DNA from: Lunularia cruciata
Lineage: Eukaryota; Streptophyta; Marchantiopsida; Lunulariales; Lunulariaceae
Reading direction: 5' to 3'
Length of the DNA: 64,000 bases
NCBI GenBank assembly: GCA_948567375.1
Contig: OX419762.1
Coordinates: 5,028,001-5,092,000 of the forward strand
The notes below the pieces were generated by a model, which was not told the DNA's origin, did not search any database, and was given only the letters and a program-made list of their open reading frames with translations. The position numbers and the translations under genes are program-made. Numbering within the stretch: the first letter of the stretch is position 1; every line of letters begins with the position of its first letter. Positions 45,777-59,907 of this stretch are shown here, in pieces.

Positions 45777-48200
45777 ATTGCACATCACATGCCCATCTAG
45801 TAGAGTTCTTGCTCACTCTTAGGTTAGATAGCCATAAATGCCATGGTGAATAGGGTGCCAAAATGGCATAGGAAATTACTTAAGATCATTCTCAAATTGC
45901 TTGGGTTGAATGAGTGTGCACTTTATCGTTAAGAGGATTTACTCTACGACAAGAAACTAGTCTTCCTATTGTGGAATTGGGGATTGAGTGACCAACTAAT
46001 AGTGCAAGAGGTTTGGGATCTTGAGATGGATAATTTTAGAGGCAATGTCTTTGATTGGATAGAATAACATTAGAGAGATGTTTTAGGACCATAGAACTAG
46101 CAGTCAAAAGTGCTAACTCTAGACACTCAATGGACTCACCTATGGAAGGTTTAAGGCTTCATTTAAGAATGATAAAACAAACAATGGTTGGTTGATAGGA
46201 TGCTTTAATGATCCTACTAGGAGAGCCATTGCCAAAGCCCTAATAAACTTCTCCAAGTCAAAATGTATGACGGACTTGAACAACAACCATGCCATATTCT
46301 TTGAGTACCTATATGAAAGATGGCTTATCAATTGGGTGGAGATGTGGCTATATGAAAGACGGCTCACATATTGTGTGGAGACATGACTAAAACTTATCTC
46401 TCCCTTTGTCCTTCACTTCTACATGGGTATGAATTTTCTCACTAAAGAGGAGAGGAAGAGGTACCTTTCCATTTCCCAAAAAGATACTTCATATCACCTC
46501 TAGATGTGAAGTTTATGTACACAAAGTACAAATTGGCGGATGAAAAATTAGAGAAGAAAATAGAAAATAGAAAATAGAGAAGCTTGTAAAGGTAGAGGAA
46601 GCTAACAACATGCTCAACTACAAGACAAGTGGAAGATTCATGCTAGGCCAAAGGTAATGGCCAAGAAGGCAAGAACAAGTCAACATGTGATTGAAGACTC
46701 CATAGAAGAAGAGGACCCAACCCCACACTAGAGTGAAGGGTCTACAAGTGACTATTCCTTCACTCAAATTATACTTTCCTTGGATAATTGGGGGAAAACT
46801 AATGAGGAAGAATATGCATAATTGACTTTGGCAACCAAGAGCATGGTTACACAAAGTGATGCTATTCTAAAGTAAGCCAAATAACATTCCAAGATTTTCA
46901 AAATCTCCTAGTGAGATCATGTGTGGCACAAAGATGTACCATGACAAAGAAGGAGACAAGGAATTTCAAGAGGAAAAGTAGGACTCAATTTTAGGAAGAA
47001 TGATAGCAAAGTAGGCCATTGGGCACAAAGGGCCAAGAAGAGAAAATCAATGAAAAAGTGGGACATTTAGAGGCACAAGGTGAAGTGGAAGTAGATAATA
47101 AGGTATTAAAGTCAAAAAAGACAAAAGAAGTACACCATGACAAAGTTGTACTCAAGAGAAAATAAGTACACCAAAATGGAGGTGTCTTTGTGAACAAAGA
47201 AGTGATCAAGGACAAAGAGAAACCAAAGTAGAGGACGTACTAAGGGACAAAGAGATCATTGGGACTGAAACACATGACTAAGAATGTTCAACCATCACTC
47301 AAGAGAAAAGTGGGAGACCAAAAATTATCACCAAAGAATTGGTGGAGATAAAAGAAGAATCCATGGAGCCATTGGTGCTAGAGAGACAAGAAGGCAAAGA
47401 TGTTTGTAACTCCTTGTTGTAGCGGGTGAAGTGCATGCTCATTTCTTGTTTGTTAATCCACATGGTGGGGTTGGCACTCATCATGATGGAGCAATTCCTC
47501 CCTTTTTTGCAAGTTGCATGGAGAGATTATGAGCTATGAAAACCTACTCATCCTTCACAATACTACCCAAGGAATGCACTAAGAAAGGGCAAAGGTTAGG
47601 GAGGAGTAAGCCCAAGCCATTGCCTTGCAAGTGGCCAAAGGTCAAAGATGAAATTACTTGATATAGGAGGCTTTTGTATTAAGAGCAGAGGGGAAGCATT
47701 GCAAAGAAGGTACAAAGACAATCTTTGTTGATGGCAAGATGAAGAGAAGGATATCCACGTTGAATAGACCCAACAATAATGGAATTTAAAGAATAGTTTA
47801 AGGCTTAGGACAAGGAAGTGGACATGCTGAAGGGAGAGTTGAAGGGAGCATACAAATATTATGATGGTAGCCATGAAGGTATTTCATGCAAACCTTCAAA
47901 GAATCATGGATGCCAAGATCAAGGAGTTGACCACCATTATCAAGAGGCAAGAGGAAGACAAGGATGCAAAGAGTGGAAAGACCCACAAAGAAGTCATGGC
48001 TGATCTTCAAGACCTACGCATGAGTATCAAGATGGAGAAGAAGAAAATCCTCTTGACCATGGAAGAGACCAAGAACCAGCTCATGGGTCTTGTGGAGAAG
48101 GCCACCTAGGTGCAACTATACAAGATCAAGATGAGTAAGATAAAGGTGCAGATTCATGCACTAGTGGTGAAGGTCTACTATGACAAGTGACTCAACCATT
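45777..48200 (+). pseudogene. unidentified, stop-broken coding debris with a coiled-coil stretch
   Basis: Plus frames at 46192-46386 ('RRAIAKALINFSKSKCMTDL') and 47861-48109 ('MEKKKILLTMEETKNQLMGL') are readable, and a Lys/Glu-rich stretch lies between them at about 46800-47400. The last looks like a coiled coil. The text resembles the debris at 1-1750 in style. It is probably the gag-like part of an old element, but I recognise no domain. Confidence 0.35.
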
Positions 48201-51200
48201 AGAGGTATTGAAGAAGCATACCAACTAAAAATTATGAGGATACATTAAACACCTTACTCATATAAAATTGGTAGATTACAAGGGAACAATAGAACATTTG
48301 ATTTGGCTCAATCGGGGCGTAGGTAGTTGTTCATCTTAGTATAGCTGAAGGCTGAAGGAATGACAAAGGCAAAGGATAGTGGTTTGTATTGTACTAAGTG
48401 TAAGACATCTTTGGCCTAGAATAACCTTGATGTGAAAGGCACCTTTGGCTATGTATACCTTTGGCATAGAACACCTTTGTAGTGGTAGGAATATTTTGTA
48501 GTTGAAGACTTTGAGGTGGTAGTCTTGAGGGCAGATGATTTTTCATGCTATAAAAAAGAGGTACTAACACCTTCTCCAATATGAAAACCCTTAAGTATGT
48601 CATATTAAGACTAAGATTAAGTAGCCAATGAAGATTAGTATTGTATAATGTGGATACAAGAATCCCACTGTTAGATCCCCTTATGGCATAGAGACAAAAA
48701 GATACTTAGGGATTAAGCCCTTGTAAGTCATGACCACATTTGTGATAATCAAGGATTGGGTACAAGGACTCCTTGACATTGATTGTTTGCATTCTAAAGT
48801 AATTGATTGAATGTTTGATTGAGTAATTGGTAGGGAAACATATAGTATGAATGCAAGTGCTTGAGTGTAGGAAGACATTTATTCTTGATTGAGGTGTTTG
48901 ATCCTTGGGAGTTTTGAACAAGCAAGAAAATTTCTTGAAGGACTAAGGATATTTTGGAAATTGATAGTACCACAAAATCAAAATTGGACATATGATCAAT
49001 TCAGGAAAGGTAGCACAGATGATCAATTCTAAAGAAGGTAGCACATAATTCTAAACTCTTAGTTTGTAGAATGATAGGATCTTTGGGATGGTAGCAACCT
49101 TCTGGCTCATAAATTACTTGTGGGTGAAATGACTCTCAAAGAGAAATGACATTGTGGAGGAAGTGAATCATCACCTTGAAGAATGCCTTGGAATAGATCT
49201 ATCATGAAAATTATTTAAGTTTTCCCTTCTCTATAGTGCACCATTGTGGGTGAAACTTTCTTCTTTTGGGAGTAGTTCCTACTTAAGAGATTAGATAAGA
49301 AATAGTAAACAAATTGTGATACTTCTTTTCATTTTTAAGTCATTTCAAACTTGTATCCTCAAGGAAATAACCTAGTCTTATCATTTGTATTATTAATATG
49401 TCAATATTGGGTTGGCATACTACTATAAGTGGAGGTACCATTACAAGAGATGGTATAGCACCAAGGTTTAACCTCATGGTGGAGTTATTTTAGTGTTTGA
49501 GGTAGAACTACCAAGGAGTGTGGATTGACAAGCTAAAGAGCTTGCAAAAGTTCTAGATGGAAGGATGGAGCGAGCCTATGTGAGGCATATACTCACATGA
49601 GATGGTTGATCAATTTCACTTAGGAAGTTATTGAAGCATATGTTATCCAATTTTGGTATGGGATATTGGATAAGGAGTTGTGATATAGAGTATGTGATAC
49701 TATGTTATTATAGGTTACCTCACCAACTTTGGTAATAGTCTTTGGTTTGACTGACCATTGTCATACTTTTCCTTTCTCTCTCTGGGAACACATATGGCAC
49801 CTTGCTGTGGACACCAAAAATCAGATGCTAGAGGTAAACCCATAACTACTTGACTAAACACAAGTGTTACCCAACCGCCGGAATCCTCTTCTCTTGTAAC
49901 TAATATTCTTGCAATCAAGAAGTGTAGTGACAAGCAACCTAACTTATCATCACAACATGCACTCCTGGTTTGTTGGTCATTACTTCTAGCATTACCAAGG
50001 AGAAATACACAACACTCCTAAAACGAAAAAAAACTAAGTGCAATGCCCACACACCAATCCAAACCAACTAGGCATACAAACAGGTATGCAAGCACAAAGA
50101 GGATCCAATCACAAGAATACAAAAATAATTCTTTATGCTTTTGTGGGAAAAGAGCTTCAGAAAGCCTTCTTGCTCTATCATCAAGCTCATTTCAACCTGT
50201 ACTGCTAGTCTCCTCCAATCTGAACTTCAGATTTCTAACAAATTTCTACTCCAAGTGGAGAATTCATATGTCTTCTTGATGGGAAAAAATCTGTGCAGCT
50301 CATATGAACAATAAAAAAGTTTTGTAGCTTGGATTCAATTGTTCTAGAATTCAATAGAAATCCTTTAAGATAAGCTTCCAAATGACATAAAATAGGCTTC
50401 AACCAGATCATTACAGCTCCCCTAACAACCTCTCAAATTTGGCCAGGTTTTTTGCAACTTTCACCCTAATTTTGAAACCTCTTTTAGGGTTTGCTCCTAG
50501 TTCTTGGCAACTTCTCCCCAGATTTCTAATTTAGAAGTACACTTGATCCTTACAAACACTTAGGCAACCTAAAACCCTCAATCATAGTCACAAGATAGGA
50601 GAATTGACATCCAATCAAGATGGAAGATAAAAACTGCTCTACCAAGCATATGATAGTATTTGCAATAGAATGTTTTGCATCAGATCTCACTCTCCATAGA
50701 TCTAGAGCCAACCAAATTTTTCACAATAGTTTTTTGTGTTGTTGTCTAAACTGCTGCAATTTTTTGTAGCCAAATCCAACCCAAGGCCCTAAATGTGAAT
50801 CAATTCCTGAGCTGGGCTAACTTGTGAGCTCTACATACCTAGGTATACTTGATCCAAGACCTTGAATTCTATATTTCAAGAATTCACATGAATCCTTTAA
50901 ACAAAGGTGAAAACCCTAACCAACAACAAGACTATAAATTTTTATAAGATGACTTGAACCACAACTTGGGAAATGACCAAAACTCCAAACCTAATCATTA
51001 GCTCTTCTCCAACACCTTACATCCCAAAAGCTTTAACTTCAATCATTCCAATCTAATTCAAGATTGATTCAAAATTAAAATTTCTAGGGTATCATTTTTT
51101 ATCTCATGCAGCAGCAGAACCTGATTGCAAAAATAAGTACAACATGTCCTCATGTTGTAAACCAATGGCTTTCTACAGACAAGGTTACAACTTGGCTCAA

Positions 51201-51900
51201 GAAGCATTGGCCTAAGCTCATATTTTACATTGATTTGAAATAGCCTATAAGTGCCCCATTTTGACTTTGGTGGATGTACCTTCTTTGATGGATACCTTCA
51301 AGGTGAATAGCACCAAAACTTTTTGCAAGATTCAAGACCTAACAAGCCTATTATTGAAACAACGAGTGGAGCTTGATGCAATCTATGTGCTTCTATGAGT
51401 GGAGAATGCTTGAATTTTTGCTCATAAGCTTTAAGGAGGAGTTGTGAGGTCCATTTTCAAAAGTGAAGAGACTAAAGGACAAATTTCCAAGAGATTGGGT
51501 CTCAAGTGAAGGAGTTTGGAGTTTTTGACCATCAAGGGAGTTTGAGGAGGGCACTTGAGGAGTGGAAATCACGGTTAGGAAGAAGAGATGACAAGCTACA
51601 ATCTAGAGATTGAAATCAAAATCTGGAGATTGAAAATCAAATGATTCCACGAGGGATATCATCAATTGAATAGGGAGGAGGGGGTAGAATACATACCTTG
51701 GAGCACAAAATAGGCTATTGCAAGAGTTTCATGAGTCTTATACATGATTTGTAAGTGGGATTGGAGAGTAGACAAAGTGTTTATAGCACTAAGTACCTTC
51801 ATTCAAGATCTAGGTATTAATGGCCCATTGACAAATTAAATGATTTTTGTCCTGGATGTGACAATGCATATCATCAAGGATCACTATGCACTCATACTTC
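48201..51900. other. gene-free stretch
   Basis: Only short frames without motifs occur on either strand (for example 48394-48603, 48681-48991 and 49715-49933 minus). No repeat shared with the rest of the window was seen. A few TATA-like or A-rich words are not enough to call a promoter. Confidence 0.4.
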
Positions 51901-52790
51901 AGAATGTGTAAGAATTTGTTGTTAGAGTTGCATCACATGTTGAAGGCATTCTCAATGCTAACAATGAGATAGACCGTAATTAGTTGTTGCAAGATGTTGG
52001 TCTAGTCTTTGTTGAAGCATGTACTTGCATTGAGAGAATCACCATGCAACACAATGCAGACAATAGCCCATTCATTGATCCACTTGAACTACCACCTTTT
52101 TTATTGCAAGAGCTTGTTTGCATATCTACTTCATTTCCAAGGCTCATACATAGAGCTTTCATATGCATCACCAATACTCGGACATAAAAGTAGATATCAT
52201 TGCCAATGAGCATAAAGCTCTTCTTTGAGCTTATCATAATGAGCTTTTGTTGTAGGAGGGCATTGATGGTTGTAACCAAAAGATATCCTTTGACAATGCT
52301 TGGACTTTACTCAGTGCTTGGTTTCCAAACTTGGTTGAGTTTTGCAGTGGCATTGCAACTATATTTCCCCGGCACAAGTACAATGGAGTCTTACTTCTTT
52401 GTTCTAAGGTGGGAGAAAGGTGATCACCGCAAGAGTCTTTCAGACATTGGACTTGAAGGTGTGTTGTAGGCAAAGAATTATATGCAAATTGAGGCACTTG
52501 CGGATTATGATAATTGAGAAGCGATCTCATATCTTGTATTACAATTTGTAGATTGTTAGCTAAAGGTAATGCATATCTTGTTGCATGAAAAAAATTTATA
52601 ATTCTGATTTATTGGCCTTCAACTCTTGACTGATTCTCTTTGACTCTTTGACTCTTCAAATTCTATTCAATTTGACTAAATGTGAGTTCTATCTAAATTA
52701 ATTCTGAAATATTGCACATAAGCTAATTTAGGTAATTGGTGGATTGCCTATTAAAGGTAGGCCTGGGGATAATGGATTGCCTTATCAATT
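51901..52790. other. unassigned, overlapping open frames on both strands
   Basis: Plus frames at 51984-52209 and 52200-52469 overlap minus frames at 51980-52279 and 52234-52530. None has a motif I know. They may belong to the old gypsy debris around them. Confidence 0.25.
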
Positions 52791-52796
52791 ATTGTG

Positions 52797-53011
52797 GAGA
52801 ATGTTTCACTTTTTGAGGCCCAATTCACTTGTTTAGGCCTCTAAATTGGCTTTAAAGTTTTTAGGGTGTTTTCCGCCTCTACCCTATTAGTGACAATACT
52901 CTTTTGGTGACATCTCCATCAAATCTACTTAGACCATTTTATATAACATCCCTCAAGATATTACCAAGCCAATTTCCATCTCTAGATAATATGTCACCTA
53001 ATGGTATTACA
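52797..53011 (-). mobile_element. partial LTR of family 2 (copy e)
   Basis: The right end TAATGGTATTACA and the preceding text (CCTATTAGTGACAATACTC and ACATCCCTCAAGATATTACC) match copies c and d. Only the first 215 bp or so of the LTR (minus sense) is left. Confidence 0.75.
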
Positions 53012-53775
53012 TTAGCATAGCTATAACTCAAAGGAGATCAAATTCAAGTGTTGAAACTTTCACCTCTTCTATGGATGATAGAGATATCATTGACTTCATG
53101 TGAAGATCAGCGTAGGTGGATGCATCTACCATAGTGACTAGGAATTCAACTTATGCTCTTGAGCCTAGTGGAGCATCAATGGAATTGGACCCACAAAGAG
53201 TGGAGGTTGGTAGATAGGTCAAACATCTCTAGTCTTTCACATTCTTCAAGCACTATTGATGATATCCATGGCTCCTAGAAATCCTAGTGCAAGTGTGGTA
53301 GATGGTGATGGAGTGAAAAATAGACTAAATACTAGTCAACCACCTATTTCTATCAAGTTTTTGTCTACCATGATGTTGGGTATGGCTCAATTGATTATGT
53401 GCTCCTTTTGTTCTCATCCAACTATATGTTTACATTGGAAGTTGATCCAGTACCAATTTTCTGGTTGGTTGCCACCCTTTGTGAGAGTAGGGAGAGTATA
53501 GTTCTTTCTTCTATTGTGGAGGTGTTCAATTATAGAGCCATCTTGGTTGAGGAGCATGGGATCCTTTTTGCTATAAATGGCTTGTTGCAAGCTACAACTA
53601 CTAGATTGGAAGAGTTATCTACTAGATCTACATTTGAGAGATCTAGGTTTACACTTGAAGTTGTCTTATCTGACAACCATAGAGGGATTTTCAATTTTTT
53701 TGGACCTTTAGGGAAGTTATATGCACCATAGAGTGTCTTATTAGACTTTAGTGCACAACTCTTATGTCGGGGAAA
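53012..53775 (+). pseudogene. unidentified coding-like remnant
   Basis: A plus frame at 53399-53731 (110 codons: 'FTLEVDPVPIFWLVATLCES', 'ERSRFTLEVVLSDNH') is open. Because it lies between two family 2 LTRs in retroelement debris, it may be internal sequence of an old element. I do not recognise it. Confidence 0.3.
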
Positions 53776-54532
53776 TGTAATACCAAGAACTAGACATGAA
53801 AATCTACTTATATCATCTAGAGATGAAAATTGGTTTGGTATCATCTAGAAGGATGTTATGTATGATGGGCTAGGTAGATCAGATAGAGGTGTCACCAAAA
53901 GAGTACTTCTACTAATAGGGCAAGAGCCAAAAATAGTTTGAATTTGTAATACCAAAAGTTAGACGGATTATCCAAAGGTGAAATTTGACTTGGTAACATC
54001 TGGAAGGATGTTATGTATGATGGGCTAGGTAGATCAGATAGAGGTTTCACCAAAAGAAGACTTTACTAATAGGGCAAGAGTCAAAAATAGCATGGAAAAT
54101 TTAGAGCTAAATTTGGAGGCCTAAAGGGATGAATTAGGCCTCAAAAATATGCACATTCTCCCTCCTCCCAACAAAGAAGAGATTGGCCTTCCCTCCCCCA
54201 GAGCTTGTCTCATCAAGAGAGCTTTCCAACAATACCTCACCCATGTGATTTGGAGATTCCTACAAGAAGATTCTCTCTAGTCAAAGATGGTTTGACCAAC
54301 CAGATAGGATCATAACCAACATGTCACCCATGCATGCAACTAATCTAAGGGTATAACTTGCTAACATATCACCAATCCATGTATCTGATCCAAGGGTGGA
54401 GCTTTCTTCAAGGGATTCTCCCTTGCTATATAATATAGTCAAGGTGCTCCTTTGGGGCATTGGAGATTGAGTGCAAAGCTTTGTGTTTTTTCCTATGTTT
54501 CTCTTAAGGTCTCCTATCCTCAAAAGATTACA
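53776..54532 (+). mobile_element. LTR of family 2 (copy b) with duplicated 5' end
   Basis: It starts TGTAATACCAAGAAC and ends AGATTACA. The first 169 bp (53776-53944) is repeated from 53945, where TGTAATACCAA appears again; copy a has the same internal duplication. A TATA-like CTATATAATATAG lies at about 54425. Downstream is old gypsy sequence but no matching second LTR, so it is solo or an end of a rearranged element. No target duplication is obvious (GGAAA and TGAAG). Confidence 0.85.
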
Positions 54533-56040
54533 TGAAGGATGCAATTCTTGGTCTTAGGCTATAAAAGATCAATGTTTGAGAGGTGTTTGTTTCATATCTA
54601 AACACCTTTAAGTGGTGGTTTTATACAATACACCACATGTGGGGTGCACATCGTCTAACTTCAGCCCGGTCATCCATTTGATAGTTTTATGATGAGACCC
54701 CATGTCATTTCAATAGTAATAGAGTTGTATGATCTCTTAGTTGGTAAAGTAGTGTTATATCCCATGGGTTTTAATATTGATTGTAGGGAGGAGATAGCTT
54801 TTTGTAGGCCAAGTTGATAGTCAAGTGAGAGATATCTATGTTGTCTACTTGTATGCTTTGGTAGTCTTGGTTCATTATAGTCAAGGACCATGGCATCAAT
54901 ATCAACCTTTAGTGGTTCAATTACTTGGCCTAGTGAGGTATTAGAAGAAAACACACATGTAGAGGATACTTTGGTACTAGAGAAGATCACTCTAATTTGA
55001 AGTATGAATGGAGTTGTTCCATCCATGTTGGATATACCATTGTGGAGTTAGGATGATGATTTATAACATCATGCAAATAGGTTGGTGCAATATGCTTAGA
55101 GTGGATCCTTTACGCTACCAATGGACCAATTTGATGATGATCTCTAAGAGTCTATCACCTTATCTCCTTTGGAGAACCCATCTATTGCTTGGCAATATCT
55201 AGTGGAGGGAGTGTGCCTATTGGATTTTTTTGGTGTGATTAGCATTGGACTAGTTATGGTATTGCAAGCAAGCATATAGGTTTATAAGTACTTGTATGTG
55301 AAGAGGAATGAGATTTCTAGACGAGTCTCTTTACATCATGTGGCATATTTGGACAATTGGTATCTTGAATTACCAATATCAATAGAGGTAGAGATTCTAT
55401 ACTATGACATCTCCAAGTTCATCAAGTATTTTCTCCAACATATATTTTGGAAAATGTCGCTTTCATAGGTGACTCTTTCACATATGTGATGGAAACTACA
55501 CATCAGATCTGATCTTGGATTGGCCCGATATTGTTTTTGGATGGCTATAGTTAGATCTTAGTCCCATTTTGTTTGTCTTTGGTAGACAAACCTCTTACTT
55601 AGAGAGGTTTTATAGCTTACCTATGATATATTCATGGTATTCAATGACTACCACACTTTATTGTTGATGATATTTTGGATGTTGTTTGCTAGTCTAAGAC
55701 TATAAGAATGGTTAATAGGTCACCTATGGTAGAAGTGAACCTTGTAGTGCAACCCAAAGCCACTTTACTTATACTCATGAGTTTCCTAACCTTCCATGCT
55801 TATTGGGAGGGAGGTCTTGGACTTGTTTTGAACTCAAATTTACAATAATTGGTTGAGCACAATACCAATGAGAGCAAGTGCTTGGTTTTTGTATCAAATT
55901 TGCTACAATGTAAGTATTGTCAAAGGCATCTAAACATCAAGTATTAGGTCAAGCTATAGACTTAAATTGTTTGACTTGGATTGTAGGCCTTGGATGGATT
56001 GAGCAATGTAGGATGTACTTGACATGTATCACCACTTGGA
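54533..56040 (+). other. unassigned, part of old gypsy debris
   Basis: No convincing domain. Frames are broken by stops throughout. The position just upstream of recognisable RT suggests gag/protease remains, but I cannot show it. Confidence 0.3.
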
Positions 56041-57960
56041 CACTTATGAGCTCTATGCCTATCAAGACATCAAGTACATGTTGGGGATGATGGAACAAGT
56101 GTGCATGATACTCTTGGTACATAGCCCACGATTACTAGTGAGGATACACCATTGGTCTACTTAAGATGTAGCTATAAGACGTGTCAAGCTTATGGCCAAA
56201 GCAAAGGAAGTTTTTGCTCTAAGGTTAGGGACTCTAGTTGTTGGAGGTATGATAATGTTGCTCTCAAGGCCCCAATGTAACAACCAATCCATGTGTCTTC
56301 CACCTCTATAATAGTTACAAAGGATACTTGGGAGCAAAAAATTGGACCCAAGCTTATAAGAGATGAAAGACAAAGTGTTTGGAACTTCTTCAGGAGCTAC
56401 ACAAGTTATTTTACCTTTAGTATGAAGGATTTGGTTGCTCTAAAAAGATCTTGTATTTGGATTGTGTTGACTAGTGATACATATGTTTTTTTATGTCCCT
56501 AAGGATAGAATGACATGCAGAGGGCCTTGATTTAAAGTCGGAGTAAGGACCTTTTGATGTTGGTTTGGTGGAAATTTCACAAGTATGCTTCAACTATGGT
56601 GATGCTAGTTAAGAAGGATATAGATGAAAATTATATGGATACATGGATATGAGGAGATTACTTTCCTATTAATCAATAGATTAGGGTTGATTGGTGTGCT
56701 ATGCCTACATCAAAGGAGATCTTTGATGCAATTGTGCATACAAAGATCTTTAGTACTTTGGATCTTAAAGTAAGACATTATCAATTGCCAGTCATTTTGG
56801 CCTATTGATCCTCATAGCAAGGATGTATTATATCAATCATAATTCTTATCATTGGGTTAAAGAATGCTTTTGACAAGTTCTAAAATGTCATGGATATGAT
56901 ACTACCTAGATTGGATTTTGCTTGATGTTATAATGATAACATTTAATCTATAACATTACCATTGAAAAGCATGAGAGACATTTGTTGGAGGTGTTTGAGA
57001 GATTGACATCTCATGGAATCCAATTACATCATGGGTAGTATAGATTCTTCCAAGAGCAAGTTAAGTATTTGGGTCACACTTGGTATTCAATAGACCAAGG
57101 TAGATGCATTACAAACTATCTTTCCATTGGTGTTGTGGATGGCACAATTGGTGCCAAGGAGAGAGACCATATCTTTCAATGAGCCAAGCGGTTTAGATTG
57201 GAGGCAAGACATTTTCTTTGGATAAAGGAGGTTGGTAGAGTCCAAGTAGCATTCCTTCCATCATAGAGATCCCAATTGGTTTGACATGCTTATGAGGAGC
57301 TAGTACATTTTGGAGTAAAGTAGACATATAGTGTACTTCAAATTCATTATTAGTGGTGCAATTTGCAAACCAATGTAAAAAATTTTTTTGCCAAATTGTG
57401 GTTTGTGATTGAGCTAGAGCATCATTCAATACTCCTATGCCACAATTACATCCACTACCTATCATGTGGTTGGGTTATTGCTAGAGTTTTGACTTCACTG
57501 GATCTTTATCATTGATTGTAAGACATCATCAATATATTTTGGTTATGGTGGGGTCCTTCTACAAGGGGATTGAATTGATGGCACTTTGTAACAAGTCTAG
57601 TGAAGGTATGGTTTATTCATTCTTGAATTGAGTTCTTGGTCATTTTTGCACCAATTGAGATCTTGACTAATCAAGGTATATAGTTCATGGGATATTTTTT
57701 GGTCTTGTGTGACAAGGTCTTGATTGATCATCATATTACCTTTTTAGATCACCCTAAAGCAAATGGTTTAGCAAAGAGAGTAGTTCATATGATGAAGAGA
57801 GGATTGTGTAAGTATGGTGGAGAGGACACTTGGGAGATTGGGACCTCTAGTTACCTTGTTTGGTTATGGGCTATTGGTTTAGCAAGCACGCCTCCTTAGC
57901 ATGCTTCTCTCCCTACTTCTTACTCTATGGACAAGATCTAGATTTACCTACAGCCATTTT
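56041..57960 (+). pseudogene. Ty3/gypsy RT and integrase remnants (probably family 3 element)
   Basis: At about 56700-56800 the frame gives 'TKIFSTLDLKVRHYQLPV', and at 56855-56890 'GLKNAFDKF', both standard gypsy RT boxes ('STLDLxxGYHQI', 'LxNAPxxF'). At 57480-57960 follow 'GFDFTGSLSLIV', 'YILVMVGSFYKG', 'DHPKANGLAKRVV' (from HPQ(T/A)(D/N)GQ(T/A)E(R/V)VN) and 'HASLPTSYSM', i.e. the integrase core. RNase H is missing or unrecognisable. Stops are dense. The family 3 LTR copy b starts about 830 bp after the integrase. Confidence 0.75.
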
Positions 57961-58789
57961 TTGTGATGTAATTGCAGTCTTGGACTTGAATGATCCAAAT
58001 GTATAAGTAAGTGCAAACATCTTTTGGAGAGTGATGTTGATGGCCTTTGAGAACTTAGAAACAAAATTATACTTTATATTATGCCACTATTCAAGGAAAG
58101 GGATGAAAGAGGGGAGTGTTATAGTCCTTAATTTATTGGTTCCATCTAGATGATTATGAATATCTATATCAAACTACACCAAATGACTCTTGATGTGACT
58201 ACATGCCACATTATCTTGAGAGTGCACAAGGTTTTGCCTTTTGGAGTCCTTATGTTGGAAGGACATGATGGTGTTGTTTCAAACGATCATGTGCACAATT
58301 GTGTGGCATGCCATCTCCCAAAAATTGATGGCACAATGGACCCAAGCTTGTCAATTTTACATGCAAGCTTGAGGTGTATGTTATGTGGCTCTTTGAATGG
58401 AGTTGCTACTATATTGGTGTGTGACAACTATTTGAGAGGATGACATATGGCATGTTTGATCCTTTGACTCATGATGGTTACTCAAGGGTAATGGATATGT
58501 GCTTGATGTACTTGACACTAGAGCTACTTCATTCTTTATGTGATATAGATTCCAAATAGACAACTAAAGATGGGATTCAATAGCACCCGGTCTCTTGATC
58601 TTTGCTCACCATAGGGTATACTCCAAGTATATCACATACTTGGAGTAGATGGGCTACCTTGAGTTAGAGGAACCTAACCACAAGCTAGACGGACTGTGGG
58701 TCTTTGGAGTTTGTATGTGATTTCTATATGAGTTGTGGTTTTATAGTCTATAATGTTGATAGGAGTGTATGTTAAGTAGCAATGTATAT
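57961..58789. other. unassigned, between integrase remnant and LTR
   Basis: Short frames only. A segment at 58697-58760 (CTTTGGAGTTTGTATGTGAT) recurs at 59198-59260 (CTTTGGAGTTTTTGTGTGAT), about 501 bp apart, flanking the family 3 repeat. Confidence 0.4.
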
Positions 58790-59215
58790 ATGCATGATAA
58801 ATATCATGACTTTTGCAGCATCAAAGCTAGTTTGCTAAAACACTATAGTGATAGTTTTGGCAGTCACCATGTTATCATAGACTACTTAGTGGTGGCTAGA
58901 TACCATATTTGGTTGACTGATTGCACCATCTAGCTATCATTTACACCATCATACCATTAAGGTTGGATTCAAGGTCGCTCTAGAGGAGGTATACCTCAAA
59001 GTGCAGCTCCAGATAGCTCACTTTTCTATGTTGAGTCTTCAAGCTCCTAGCTATGGTGGACAGAGGTCAACAAGTGTCAACTTGATTCTCTTAGCTAGAG
59101 TGAATGCGGCTTGATGATGTGATCAAGGCCTATTGGCAATGTATATTGAATGTTTAGATTTGATATCTGATTTGAGTTGTGATTGATTGATTATTGTGAC
59201 TCTTTGGAGTTTTTG
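58790..59215 (+). mobile_element. LTR-like repeat of family 3 (copy b)
   Basis: Counterpart of 41030-41520 in the same orientation, with shared blocks GCATCAAAGCTAGTTTGCTAA, TCAAAGTGCAGCTCCAGA, CTCTTAGCTAGAGTGAATG and TGATCAAGGCCTATT. Lying downstream of integrase, it could be the 3' LTR of that element. Confidence 0.55.
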
Positions 59216-59907
59216 TGTGATTTCTAGATGAGTTTTTCTTCTATACTGTATAATGTTAACACGGATATATATATACCCAAACAAAGATCTTAGTGATGCT
59301 AGTAGTATTTTGAGATAAAAATTTGACCATGTATTCTTGAAAAGTTGATATATCATGCGACAATGTGTTTATGATTTTAAGACCTATCAAGACAACAACC
59401 TTGGAAAAAAAAGGAGGGATCCCCAAGCGACCTAACTATCTCTAAGATTTTAGGAAAGAAAAAAGAATTTTACTATTGAACTATACACCTCTTATAATTG
59501 ATATAATCACGTCTCAAGCAACTAAAACTAAAATGGCATGTCCACCTCAACTTGCCCCGTACTTCACCAAAGGTGAACTCGACCACATCCTCTTTTTGAG
59601 AGTTCGATACTCAGGTTCTTTTCCGGAACTTATACGGTTCGTGATGACGTCTGCATCGCACCGTGTATGAGCTGCTGATTCAATGATCTAAAGTTCTCCT
59701 CAATCGTGGGGATTAGTCCCAGGCACTCTTATGAAAGCTCCCTCAAACTATTTGGATATTCGTTTTCCTTCTCCAAGTAAAATTTCATGAGCGTAAGTGA
59801 GGTGAGCCATGTATGTAGGTGAACAACGAAGATGATGGAAGACATGCGCATGATGCCGAGCATCGAAATCCTCATATGCGCAGAAATTACGATGTGATGA
59901 CATCAAA

